Source of the DNA: Aceticella autotrophica
GTDB taxonomy: Bacteria > Bacillota > Thermoanaerobacteria > Thermoanaerobacterales > Thermoanaerobacteraceae
Reading direction: 5' to 3'
NCBI RefSeq assembly: GCF_017357865.1
Contig: NZ_CP060096.1
Coordinates: 434,001 to 498,000 of the forward strand
DNA: 64,000 nt
Of the stretch, positions 26,980 to 35,978 are shown one piece after another. Numbering within the stretch: the first letter of the stretch is position 1; each line of letters starts with the position of its first letter. Below the pieces are notes generated by a model. The model saw only the letters and a list, made by a program, of their open reading frames with translations. It was not told the DNA's origin and ran no database searches. Position numbers and translations under genes: made by a program.

Positions 26980-28545
26980 GTGTACCAAAAAGATATAAAA
27001 TTCAATGAAATTCCTTTACAATTAAAATATATTGTAAAGGATATTGATAAAGAAAAGGTTAAAAATTTCAGATGGTTTCAGGATAAAGCTAATAATATAT
27101 TTGATATTTTACTGCATGATTATGCGGTTTTATATGATGATAATGCAGCAATAATCATTGCTGCTGTAATTGACTTTTCAATTGGAATAGCGGATTCAAA
27201 AGAAAGAAAATTATCAAGATATTTTGTACCACTTATAATCAGGAAAGATATTGAGGATAAAAATTATATTGGTATAATTAAGGGAAGCGGCTTTACAGCA
27301 TATTTGTATGATGCTGTTGATGATATACATTATATAAGATTTGTCGATAGCCTGCTTTCCTCAAATAAAAATATAGATTTTAATAATGGTGGAAGATTAG
27401 AAGCTTTTAAATTAATAGATTATGATATATATAAATCAGAAAGATTTAGCAACAAATCAACCAACAGCTTGACATTCCTTAAAAAAGATGAAATTATAAA
27501 GACCTTCAGAAGAATGATGCCGGGTATTAATCCAGACCTTGAAATGACTATGATGCTTAAACAAAACGGCTTTAATAGTATTGAGGACATAAGAGGATAT
27601 TTTCAATATATTGATAAAGAAAAAAATATTTATACGATCGCAATGATATTTGAATATATTGAAAATATTATAGATATGTGGCAATTTACACAGGAATACT
27701 TAAAAGGTATCTTGGAAAAATTTGCTTATATGGGTGATATTCCTTTAGAGTATATAAAAAAAAGCAGTGAAGATTATCTTGCAGAAATAAAAAAAATAGC
27801 TGGAATCATTGCAGATATGCATATAATATTATCGAAAATCAGCACAAATTCATTTTTAAAGAAAAATCCAAAAGAATCCGATGTAAAAGAACTAATATCT
27901 GGTATTAATAATAAGTATAATCAGTTGTTAAATTACCTCAAAGACGGTATTTTTGACAAAGAGACAAAGGAAATGTTTGAAAAAATAGCACATCAAAAAG
28001 ATGTAATAGAAAAAGCATCAAAATATATTGTAAAACTCTATCCATATTTTGGACAATACATAAGATGTCATGGTGATTTACATTTGGAACAAATATTAAA
28101 AACCGAAGAAAGCTATATTATTATAGACTTTGAAGGTGAACCGACAAAGCCCATACAAGAAAGAAATAAAAAGGTTTCTCCTTTAAAGGATATAGCAGGA
28201 ATATTAAGGTCATTTGACTATGCTGTATATTCTGCATATTTCAACTATAAAGATGCATATAATTCCTCTGAATCAGAGCTTAAAAATATAGAGGAATTTC
28301 TTTTATTATGGGAAGATATTGTTGAGGAAACTTTTATTTATACATATTTAAAAATTGTAAAGCTATATGCACCAGATATTTTACCTGATGAAAAACGTCT
28401 TGATATGATTATTTTGCTGTTTAAGCTTGATAAGGCTCTATTTGAAGGGATATACGAGATAAATAACAGACCGGAGTGGGTTAAGATACCCCTTAAGGGA
28501 ATAATCAAATGTTTAGAGGGTCTTGGGAATAACCAAATTATGTGA
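26980..28545 (+). CDS. Maltokinase-like sugar kinase (Mak/Pep2 type)
   Basis: 521 residues from a GTG start (GGAAGTGAT upstream). The C-terminal half is of the aminoglycoside-phosphotransferase/kinase-like fold: RCHGDLHLEQIL (catalytic loop with Asp, near residue 365) and IIDFEGEPTKPIQER (Mg-binding Asp, near 383), then SPLKDIAGILRSFDYAVYSA, a string very typical of maltokinases. The N-terminal ~200 residues match the maltokinase cap. Mak makes maltose-1-phosphate from maltose and ATP. It precedes by 10 nt a GT4 glycogen synthase of the GlgM type, which fits an alpha-glucan role. No GlgE or TreS gene is present nearby. Confidence 0.82.
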   Translation: MYQKDIKFNEIPLQLKYIVKDIDKEKVKNFRWFQDKANNIFDILLHDYAVLYDDNAAIIIAAVIDFSIGIADSKERKLSRYFVPLIIRKDIEDKNYIGIIKGSGFTAYLYDAVDDIHYIRFVDSLLSSNKNIDFNNGGRLEAFKLIDYDIYKSERFSNKSTNSLTFLKKDEIIKTFRRMMPGINPDLEMTMMLKQNGFNSIEDIRGYFQYIDKEKNIYTIAMIFEYIENIIDMWQFTQEYLKGILEKFAYMGDIPLEYIKKSSEDYLAEIKKIAGIIADMHIILSKISTNSFLKKNPKESDVKELISGINNKYNQLLNYLKDGIFDKETKEMFEKIAHQKDVIEKASKYIVKLYPYFGQYIRCHGDLHLEQILKTEESYIIIDFEGEPTKPIQERNKKVSPLKDIAGILRSFDYAVYSAYFNYKDAYNSSESELKNIEEFLLLWEDIVEETFIYTYLKIVKLYAPDILPDEKRLDMIILLFKLDKALFEGIYEINNRPEWVKIPLKGIIKCLEGLGNNQIM

Positions 28546-28555
28546 GGTGGTAAAA

Positions 28556-29731
28556 ATGGACAATTTAAAAGTAACATTATTTACAAATGAATACCCGCCT
28601 TATATTTACGGCGGTGCAGGGGTTCATGTTGATTATCTGTCACGTGCTCTTTCAAAATTGATGCATGTGAATGTAAGATGTTTTGGAGACCAGGATTTAA
28701 GAATAGGGAATTTGAATGTAAAAGGATATAGGGAGTGGGAATTTTTAAAAGAAGATTGTGATAAGAAACATCAAAAGGTAATCGGAACCTTTTCAAGAGA
28801 CCTTGCCATGATTAAAGATTTCATAAACGCCGATATTGTACATAGTCATACATGGTATACATTTATGGCGGGATTTTTGGCAAAAATGCTTTATAATATT
28901 CCCCTTGTTGTAACAATGCACAGTATTGAACCATTAAGACCATGGAAAAAAGAGCAGCTGGGAAATGGGTATAATTTAAGTCTGTGGATCGAAAAGACAG
29001 GTGTTGAAGCAGCAGATAGGATAATTGCCGTTTCAAAAAGCTCAAAAGAAGATATTCTAAAATGCTATAAAATTCCTGAAGATAGGGTACAGGTAATATA
29101 TAATGGAATTGATTTGGAAGAATATCAGAAAAAGGATAAAAGTGATGTAATTAAAAAATATGGTATAGACGGCAGATTCATTCTTTTTGTTGGGAGAATA
29201 TCAAGGCAAAAGGGCATCTTGTACCTTGTTGATGCCGTAAAATATCTCCCCAAAGATATAAAGGTGGTGTTATGTGCAAGTTCACCCGATACAAATGAGG
29301 TAATGGAAGAAATGAAGGAGAAAATAAGAGAACACAAAAACATAATCTGGATAAACAAGAGGTTAAAAAAAGAAGAGCTTATTGAGCTGTACAGCAATGC
29401 TGATGTGTTTGTCTGCCCATCTCTTTATGAACCATTTGGAATTATTAATCTTGAGGCAATGGCTTGTAAAGTGCCGGTTGTAGCAAGTGCAACAGGTGGA
29501 ATAAAAGAGGTGGTAGTAAACGGTGAAACAGGCTTTTTAGTGGAACCGGGAAATTCCGAAGCCCTTGCAAAACATATTAAAATTCTTCTTGATAACAAGG
29601 TGTTAGCTTTAAAATTTGGATTAAACGGCAGGAAACGTGTCGAAGGTATGTTTAGCTGGGAAAAAATTGCGAAAGAAACATATGATGTGTATAAGCAGGT
29701 AGTTGAAAATTATAACTGTAAAAGAATGTAA
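28556..29731 (+). CDS. GT4 glycogen synthase (GlgM-like, actinobacterial-type GlgA)
   Basis: 391 residues from the ATG at 28556, chosen because GAGGTGG lies 5 nt upstream and the family start is (V)TLFTNEYPPYIYGGAGVHVD. GT4 landmarks: HSHTWYTFMAGFLAK, AVSKSSKEDI, the donor-site E-x7-E motif YEPFGIINLEAMAC (about 299-312) and GGIKEVVVNGETGFLV. Relatives use ADP-glucose either to extend glycogen or to make maltose-1-phosphate. The gene is coupled with the maltokinase. A second, unrelated-fold GT5 GlgA is encoded at 34528. Confidence 0.87.
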   Translation: MDNLKVTLFTNEYPPYIYGGAGVHVDYLSRALSKLMHVNVRCFGDQDLRIGNLNVKGYREWEFLKEDCDKKHQKVIGTFSRDLAMIKDFINADIVHSHTWYTFMAGFLAKMLYNIPLVVTMHSIEPLRPWKKEQLGNGYNLSLWIEKTGVEAADRIIAVSKSSKEDILKCYKIPEDRVQVIYNGIDLEEYQKKDKSDVIKKYGIDGRFILFVGRISRQKGILYLVDAVKYLPKDIKVVLCASSPDTNEVMEEMKEKIREHKNIIWINKRLKKEELIELYSNADVFVCPSLYEPFGIINLEAMACKVPVVASATGGIKEVVVNGETGFLVEPGNSEALAKHIKILLDNKVLALKFGLNGRKRVEGMFSWEKIAKETYDVYKQVVENYNCKRM

Positions 29732-29791
29732 TTCAAGCAGTCAATATCAGAGAAAAATTAAAAATAAATGGAAATAATGATAAAAATATTA

Positions 29792-29821
29792 TTGACATAG
29801 CATCAGTCCTTGTTATATAAT
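29792..29821 (+). promoter_or_regulatory. Sigma-A promoter of the glg operon
   Basis: Perfect TTGACA (29792-29797), an 18-nt spacer and perfect TATAAT (29816-29821). It lies about 400 nt before the glgB start codon. Confidence 0.75.
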
Positions 29822-29829
29822 AAAATAAA

Positions 29830-30229
29830 AAAACAATAGATAAAAGAGAAATTTTTTTAATAATAAGTCATTGCAAATATAATATTTAACCGATATATTT
29901 AAATTCATATTAAGGTATAGAACTTTTATAACATATTGATGAATTTCCTTCATAACAAAGCAAATAAGAATGAAAATACAAGAGCATCTGTTTTAGTAAA
30001 TTTTCAAAATTATAAAAAATGAATTGCGGGGTTTTAACTTTAATGGCAACTTTAAAATTAAGATGTTACTTATTTGATTTTTATGCTATTACATAGCTTT
30101 TTAAAGCTATAACTACATAATAGTTTACAACTGTCCATGTTGAACCTTAAACATAAAAATACTGCTTTTTTATTATAATAAATTTTTTAATCTTTTCAAA
30201 ATATTTTTAAAGAGGTGAACTCAAGAAAA
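29830..30229 (+). promoter_or_regulatory. Long AT-rich leader of the glg operon
   Basis: About 400 nt with no gene. Visible structure: ATGAA/TTCAT hairpin near 29938-29953, and a nested hairpin at 30086-30123 (CTATT/AATAG outside, AGCTTT/AAAGCT inside). No T-run or known riboswitch signature was recognised. It could be regulatory, or simply a long untranslated leader. Confidence 0.4.
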
Positions 30230-32131
30230 ATGGGTAAACATACGGTAACCTCCACTATTTATGTTTCAGATATAAAGAAATTTCATGATGGTAATAATTT
30301 TAAATCATACGAGATGCTTGGCTGCAGGGTACTTAACTATAGAGGGAAAGATGGTGCGGTATTTTGCGTATGGGCTCCTAATGCAACTAAGGTTGGGGTT
30401 GTTGGTGATTTTAACAACTGGAAGGGTAGCAATCACCTGATGCTTCCTGTTAAGAATTCAGGTTTATGGTGGCTTTTTATAGAAGGAATAAAAGATGGAG
30501 ATTTATACAAGTATGAAATACATACAAAAGATGGAAGAATTGTTCTGAAAGCAGATCCATATGCATTTTATTCCGAGGAAAGACCGAACACAGCTTCAAT
30601 TGCAAGAAGATTTCCTGTCTATGAATGGAATGACAAGGAATGGCTTGAGAATCGAAAAAATATGAATTTATTTGAAAAACCCATAAATATATATGAAATT
30701 CATTTTGGTTCATGGAGAAAGAAAGCTGATGGGAGTTTTTATTCATACAGAGAAATAGCAGACATGCTGTGTTCATATATCAAAGAGATGGGATATACCC
30801 ATGTTGAAATTCTTCCATTGATGGAACATCCCCTTGATAGGTCATGGGGTTATCAACCAACCGGTTTTTACTCAGTAACAAGCAGGTATGGCACTCCTGA
30901 GGATTTCATGTATTTTGTAGATAAACTGCATCAAAATGGAATTGGTGTCATAATGGATTGGGTACCGGGACATTTTTGCAAAGATGAACATGGTCTCTAT
31001 CATTTTGATGGGACACCATTGTATGAATATGATGACCCTGCACTTAAGGAAAACAGCTATTGGGGTACGGCAAATTTTAATGTTGCAAAGCCGGAAGTAC
31101 AGTGCTTTTTGATATCAAATGCACTTTTTTGGTTTAATATTTACCATATAGATGGGCTTAGGTCAGATGCCATTACAAACATGATATATTTAAATGAAAG
31201 AGAAGGAGATTATGAAAGCAAAGGTGCCAAAGAAACAATAGAATTTTTAAAAAAGTTGAATAAAACAGTTTTTGAAAATACTGATAATCCTTTAATGATA
31301 GCCGAAGAATCAAGTGCATTTCCCCTTGTGACATATCCTACATATGATGGTGGATTAGGATTTAATTACAAATGGGATATGGGCTGGATGAACGATACAT
31401 TGAAATATATGCAGAAATATCCCACAGAACGGAAATCATTTCATAATCTTATTACTTTCTCACTTATGTATACATACTCTGAGAATTTTATCCTTCCCCT
31501 TTCACATGATGAAGTGGTTCATGGTAAAAGGTCTTTAATTGATAAAATGCCTGGAGAGTATAAAGAAAAGTTTGCAAATTTAAGGCTTTTATTTGGTTAT
31601 ATGATGTGCCATCCAGGCAAAAAGCTTTTATTTATGGGTGGAGAATTTGCTCATTTTATAGAATGGAATTTTGCCAAAGAGCTTGACTGGTTTTTATTAG
31701 ATTATCCCATGCACAAAAAAATGCAGGATTATGTTAAAGTTTTAAATCATTTTTACTTGCAAAATAAAGCCTTATGGAAGCTTGATCATGATGAGAAAGG
31801 TTTCCTCTGGATAGATGCAAACAATGCAAGTCAGAGCATAATATCGTTTATAAGATATTCAAATACAAAAGAAGATTTTTTAGTTGTTATCTGCAATTTT
31901 AGTAATATAACTTATAATGAATACAAGGTGGGGGTTCCGGAAGCAGATAATTATATAGAAGTTTTAAACAGTGATATGGAGAAATATGGTGGTAACAATA
32001 TCCTTAATGAGGGTTCAATAAAAGTGTTGGATGAAAGCCTTCATGGGAAACCATGTTGTATAAATATAAAACTTCCGGCACTTTCAGCATTAATTTTTAA
32101 GCCTTTGAAAGAAAATGACGAGGTGAGATAA
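30230..32131 (+). CDS. glgB: 1,4-alpha-glucan branching enzyme GlgB
   Basis: 633 residues from the ATG at 30230, 12 nt after AGAGGTGA; a GTG at 30215 lies inside that ribosome site. An N-terminal CBM48/E-set domain (about 25-120; [18 protein letters not shown]) precedes the GH13 barrel. Catalytic residues: nucleophile Asp in [12 protein letters not shown] (usual form is GLRVDAV), acid/base Glu in [10 protein letters not shown], and the transition-state Asp in [12 protein letters not shown]. It forms alpha-1,6 branches. First gene of glgB-glgC-glgD-glgA-glgP. Confidence 0.96.
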   Translation: MGKHTVTSTIYVSDIKKFHDGNNFKSYEMLGCRVLNYRGKDGAVFCVWAPNATKVGVVGDFNNWKGSNHLMLPVKNSGLWWLFIEGIKDGDLYKYEIHTKDGRIVLKADPYAFYSEERPNTASIARRFPVYEWNDKEWLENRKNMNLFEKPINIYEIHFGSWRKKADGSFYSYREIADMLCSYIKEMGYTHVEILPLMEHPLDRSWGYQPTGFYSVTSRYGTPEDFMYFVDKLHQNGIGVIMDWVPGHFCKDEHGLYHFDGTPLYEYDDPALKENSYWGTANFNVAKPEVQCFLISNALFWFNIYHIDGLRSDAITNMIYLNEREGDYESKGAKETIEFLKKLNKTVFENTDNPLMIAEESSAFPLVTYPTYDGGLGFNYKWDMGWMNDTLKYMQKYPTERKSFHNLITFSLMYTYSENFILPLSHDEVVHGKRSLIDKMPGEYKEKFANLRLLFGYMMCHPGKKLLFMGGEFAHFIEWNFAKELDWFLLDYPMHKKMQDYVKVLNHFYLQNKALWKLDHDEKGFLWIDANNASQSIISFIRYSNTKEDFLVVICNFSNITYNEYKVGVPEADNYIEVLNSDMEKYGGNNILNEGSIKVLDESLHGKPCCINIKLPALSALIFKPLKENDEVR

Positions 32132-32132
32132 A

Positions 32133-33299
32133 ATGGCAAAAAAGGATGTAGTTGCATTAATATTAGCAGGAGGACAGGGCAGCAGGTTAAAATCCCTGAC
32201 AAAAAACAATGCAAAACCTGCGGTAGAATTTGGCGGGAAATACAGAATAATTGATTTCGCTTTAAGTAATTGCTGTAATTCTTCCATTGAGATAGTTGGG
32301 ATATTGACACAATATCAGCCTTTTATTCTCCATTCACATATAGGTATTGGTGTCCCATGGGACCTTGACAGGGCAAATGGGGGTGTGTCGATTCTTCCTC
32401 CGTATGTTAAAGATGCAGGCGGCAACTGGTATAACGGCACAGCTGATGCGGTATTTCAAAATGCATATTTTGTTGATTTTTATTCACCAGATTATCTTAT
32501 TGTTTTGTCAGGTGATCATATATATAAGATGGATTACAGAGAAATGCTTAAATATCATATAGAAAAAAAGGCTGATGCAACTATTGCAGTGACTCAGGTA
32601 CCGATAGGAGAAGCTAATCGCTTTGGAATATTGAATACATCAGATGACTATAAAGTATATGAATTTGAAGAAAAGCCCAAAAACCCCAAAAGCAATCTTG
32701 CTTCAATGGGCATATATATATTTAACTGGCATAAATTAAAGCATATCTTATCGGAAGATTCAAAGAATTCAAAGTCTACACATGATTTTGGGAAAGATAT
32801 CATACCTAATATGCTTAACAGAGGTTTCAAATTGTATGCATATCCTTTTGAAGGCTACTGGAGAGATGTCGGCACGATAGAAAGCTATTGGGAAGCTAAT
32901 ATGGACCTTTTAAAAGAAGACCTTCCTTCAATAAATAATCATAAAGAACTGGATCTTTTTGATGAGAATTGGAAAATTTACACTTCTTCTTTAGCATATC
33001 CGCCACAGTATATAGGAGAAGATGCAGTTATAAAAAATTCAATGATTGTAGAGGGATGTGTAATTTTAGGCAGTGTTACCAGGTCAGTATTATCTTATGG
33101 CGTATATATCGGCAAAGGGTGTGAAATAAAAAATTCCGTAATCATGTCAGGTGCTATCATAGAAGATGATGCACGTGTCACAAACAGTATAATTTGTTCC
33201 AAAGTAAAAATAAAAAAAGGTTCAGTTATTGGAAATTCTGATGGGCTCTCTGTAGTACCAGAAAACAAAACAATAGAAGGTGTTTATTCAAATGGTTAA
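32133..33299 (+). CDS. glgC: Glucose-1-phosphate adenylyltransferase, catalytic subunit GlgC
   Basis: 388 residues. Nucleotide-binding [20 protein letters not shown] (residues 10-29), sugar-phosphate site [10 protein letters not shown] and a C-terminal left-handed beta-helix (hexapeptide repeats from about 290). It makes ADP-glucose from ATP and glucose-1-phosphate. The start lies 1 nt after the glgB stop, with GAGGTGA inside the end of glgB, so translation is coupled. Confidence 0.96.
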   Translation: MAKKDVVALILAGGQGSRLKSLTKNNAKPAVEFGGKYRIIDFALSNCCNSSIEIVGILTQYQPFILHSHIGIGVPWDLDRANGGVSILPPYVKDAGGNWYNGTADAVFQNAYFVDFYSPDYLIVLSGDHIYKMDYREMLKYHIEKKADATIAVTQVPIGEANRFGILNTSDDYKVYEFEEKPKNPKSNLASMGIYIFNWHKLKHILSEDSKNSKSTHDFGKDIIPNMLNRGFKLYAYPFEGYWRDVGTIESYWEANMDLLKEDLPSINNHKELDLFDENWKIYTSSLAYPPQYIGEDAVIKNSMIVEGCVILGSVTRSVLSYGVYIGKGCEIKNSVIMSGAIIEDDARVTNSIICSKVKIKKGSVIGNSDGLSVVPENKTIEGVYSNG

Positions 33300-33318
33300 A
33301 TAAAAAGGGGGAGATAGT

Positions 33319-34467
33319 ATGTTCAGCAATTATATAGGCATACTAAATTTAAATGAAGACGAAAGCAATTTGAGGTCTCTTTCATTAAATAGACCATTAG
33401 CTTCCATACCTATATATGGAAGATATAGAATCATAGATTTTATTTTGTCTAATTTAGTCAATGCAGGCGTAAAAAGTGTTGGAATATTCGCACAGACATA
33501 TTCAAGGTCATTGATGGACCATCTCGGAATAGGAAAACCTTGGGACTTAAACAGAAGAAAGGATGGACTTTTTATATTTAATTATTCATTAAACAATTCC
33601 ATAATCAATGATGTTATACAATTCAAGGAAAATATCGAATACTTTTATAAAAACAAGGGTGATTATGTAATATTGGCATCATCAAGGATGTTGTGCAATA
33701 TTGACCTTGAGAAAGCAGCACTGTATCATGAGAAATCAAAAAATGATGTAACTGTGATATATAAAAATGTAAAAGGTGATGATGAAACCTTCTTAAATTG
33801 TGACGTATTAAATATAGATGAGAACAACAGGGTATTAAGCGTTGGGAAAATCATAGGTTTAAATTGCAATGTAAATATATCTATGGATATATTAATCATG
33901 AAAAAAGATTTTTTAATTGAATGTATTTATAAATCAATAGAAAATGGCAATTATTCTTCTTTAAAAAATTATATTTACAATAATTGTAATAAGATAAATA
34001 TAGGGGTTTATGAATTTAAAGGCTATTTAAGCTGCATTAATTCTATAAGGTCCTATTATAAAACCTCAATGGATATACTGGATACAGATATAAGAGAAGA
34101 ATTATTTTTTAAAAATGGAAAAATCTACACCAAATCAAACAATTCACCACCTACCAAATATTGCAAAGAATCCGAGGTAAAAAATTCTATTATATCAAAT
34201 GGCTGTATAATTAAGGGTAGTATAAAAAACAGTATTTTATCCCGTTCAGTAAAAATAGATTATGATACAATAATAGAGGACTCAATTATATTTGGCAATT
34301 GTGTAATAGGCAAAGGAGCCAAATTAAAAAATGTTATTCTGGATAAAAATGTTGTTGTTGAAGAGGGTAAAAATCTTATAGGAGACAAGAAATTTCCGGT
34401 TGTTATCGAAAAGGGAGAAGTTGTTAAAAATCTGTACAAAAAAGCAGAAGGGTCATATAAAGCGTAA
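33319..34467 (+). CDS. glgD: GlgD, regulatory paralogue of glucose-1-phosphate adenylyltransferase
   Basis: 382 residues. It resembles GlgC (YRIIDFILSNLVNAGVKSVG; HLGIGKPWDLNRRKDGLF) but lacks the N-terminal GGxGxRL nucleotide loop, whose place is taken by ILNLNEDESNLRSLSLNRP. GlgD paralogues in Firmicutes form heterotetramers with GlgC and raise its activity. It follows glgC by 19 nt, with site AAGGGGGAG. Confidence 0.93.
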   Translation: MFSNYIGILNLNEDESNLRSLSLNRPLASIPIYGRYRIIDFILSNLVNAGVKSVGIFAQTYSRSLMDHLGIGKPWDLNRRKDGLFIFNYSLNNSIINDVIQFKENIEYFYKNKGDYVILASSRMLCNIDLEKAALYHEKSKNDVTVIYKNVKGDDETFLNCDVLNIDENNRVLSVGKIIGLNCNVNISMDILIMKKDFLIECIYKSIENGNYSSLKNYIYNNCNKINIGVYEFKGYLSCINSIRSYYKTSMDILDTDIREELFFKNGKIYTKSNNSPPTKYCKESEVKNSIISNGCIIKGSIKNSILSRSVKIDYDTIIEDSIIFGNCVIGKGAKLKNVILDKNVVVEEGKNLIGDKKFPVVIEKGEVVKNLYKKAEGSYKA

Positions 34468-34527
34468 TATATGATGATAGCTTATTTTTATAAATGAATT
34501 TGACATGAAGAATATGGAGGTATAGAT

Positions 34528-35961
34528 ATGAATGTATTATTTGCCACTTCAGAGGCATATCCACTGGCAAAAGCCGGTGGACTTGCGGATATTTCCTATG
34601 CTTTGCCAAAGGCTTTAAAAAAACTGGGGGTCGATGTGCGTATTATAATGCCTAAATATGGCAATATATTTTTCAATTACGGCAATAAAATAAAGCATTT
34701 GGGCAGTTTTACGGTGCCTGTCGGATGGAGAAGGCAATATTGCGGAATAGATTTAACGGAATATAACGGTATACAATATTATTTAGTCGACAATGAATAT
34801 TACTTTAAAAGACCCGGATATTATGGGTATTATGATGACGGAGAGAGATTTGCTTTTTTTAACAGGGCTGTATTAGAAATGTTGAATTTTTTAGATGATT
34901 TCAAGCCCGATATTATTCATTGCAATGATTGGGAAACTGCTTTAATACCGGTATTGTTAAAGGCTCATTACAGTGGTAGTTCAAATCATAATGAAATCAA
35001 GACCGTCTTTACAATACACAATCTTAAGTATCAAGGGGTGTTTGGCAGAGAAATACTGGGAGATTTGCTGTCACTTGATGATTATTATTTTGATGAAAGC
35101 AGACTGAAATATTATGATGGCATTTCCTTTATGAAAGGCGGTATAATTTATTCTGATTGGGTTACAACAGTAAGTAAAAGCTATGCAGAGGAAATAAAAA
35201 TTCCGTTTTATGGAGAAGGACTTCATGGCTTATTACAGAGTATAGGTTATAAATTAAGCGGTATTGTAAATGGCATTGATTATGATATATATAACCCTAA
35301 AACAGATGAATATATCTACAGTAATTACGATGTTTCTGAATTAAACAAAAAAGTAAAGAACAAATTGGGATTGCAGGAAGAATTATTGCTGAGTGTAAAC
35401 GAAAAAATTCCAATGATAGGGATGGTTTCAAGGTTGACTAATCAAAAGGGAATTGATTTGGTATTAGCTGTAATTGAGGATATACTGAAAATGGAGGTTC
35501 AATTGGTAATACTGGGTTCTGGTGAAAGATATTACGAAGACCTTTTAAGATACTATTCGGCGATTTATCCTGCAAAGATTTCAACAAATATATATTGCAG
35601 CGAATCAATGGCAAGGAAAATATATGCTGCTTCGGATATGCTTTTAATGCCGTCGCTTTTCGAGCCTTGTGGAATAAGTCAGCAAATAGCTCAAAGATAT
35701 GGATGTCTGCCTATTGTTCGTGAGACCGGTGGACTTAAAGATACTGTTGAACCATATAATCATTATACAGGAAAAGGAACGGGTTTTTCTTTTACAAATT
35801 ATAATGCACATGAGATGCTTCATATTATCAAATATGCATTAAGTGTGTATAATGACGAGAAAACATGGCATAAACTTATGGAACAGGCAATGAACAGAAA
35901 TAACAGTTGGGATAATTCTGCGAGTGAGTATAAAATGCTGTATAAAAAATTGCTTAAGTAG
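34528..35961 (+). CDS. glgA: Glycogen synthase GlgA (GT5, ADP-glucose)
   Basis: 477 residues. KAGGLADISYALPKAL (residues 15-30) is the ADP-glucose-binding KxGGL motif; FTIHNLKYQGVF, GIVNGIDYDIYNP and SLFEPCGISQQIAQRYG complete the GT5 signature. It extends alpha-1,4-glucan chains from ADP-glucose. ATGGAGGTATAG precedes the ATG. Sixty nt after glgD. Confidence 0.96.
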   Translation: MNVLFATSEAYPLAKAGGLADISYALPKALKKLGVDVRIIMPKYGNIFFNYGNKIKHLGSFTVPVGWRRQYCGIDLTEYNGIQYYLVDNEYYFKRPGYYGYYDDGERFAFFNRAVLEMLNFLDDFKPDIIHCNDWETALIPVLLKAHYSGSSNHNEIKTVFTIHNLKYQGVFGREILGDLLSLDDYYFDESRLKYYDGISFMKGGIIYSDWVTTVSKSYAEEIKIPFYGEGLHGLLQSIGYKLSGIVNGIDYDIYNPKTDEYIYSNYDVSELNKKVKNKLGLQEELLLSVNEKIPMIGMVSRLTNQKGIDLVLAVIEDILKMEVQLVILGSGERYYEDLLRYYSAIYPAKISTNIYCSESMARKIYAASDMLLMPSLFEPCGISQQIAQRYGCLPIVRETGGLKDTVEPYNHYTGKGTGFSFTNYNAHEMLHIIKYALSVYNDEKTWHKLMEQAMNRNNSWDNSASEYKMLYKKLLK

Positions 35962-35978
35962 AAAGCAGGAGGTTTATT

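Noticed and set aside
30215-30229. GTG at 30215 as the glgB start
   Set aside because: It is part of the AGAGGTGA ribosome site; the ATG at 30230 has proper spacing.
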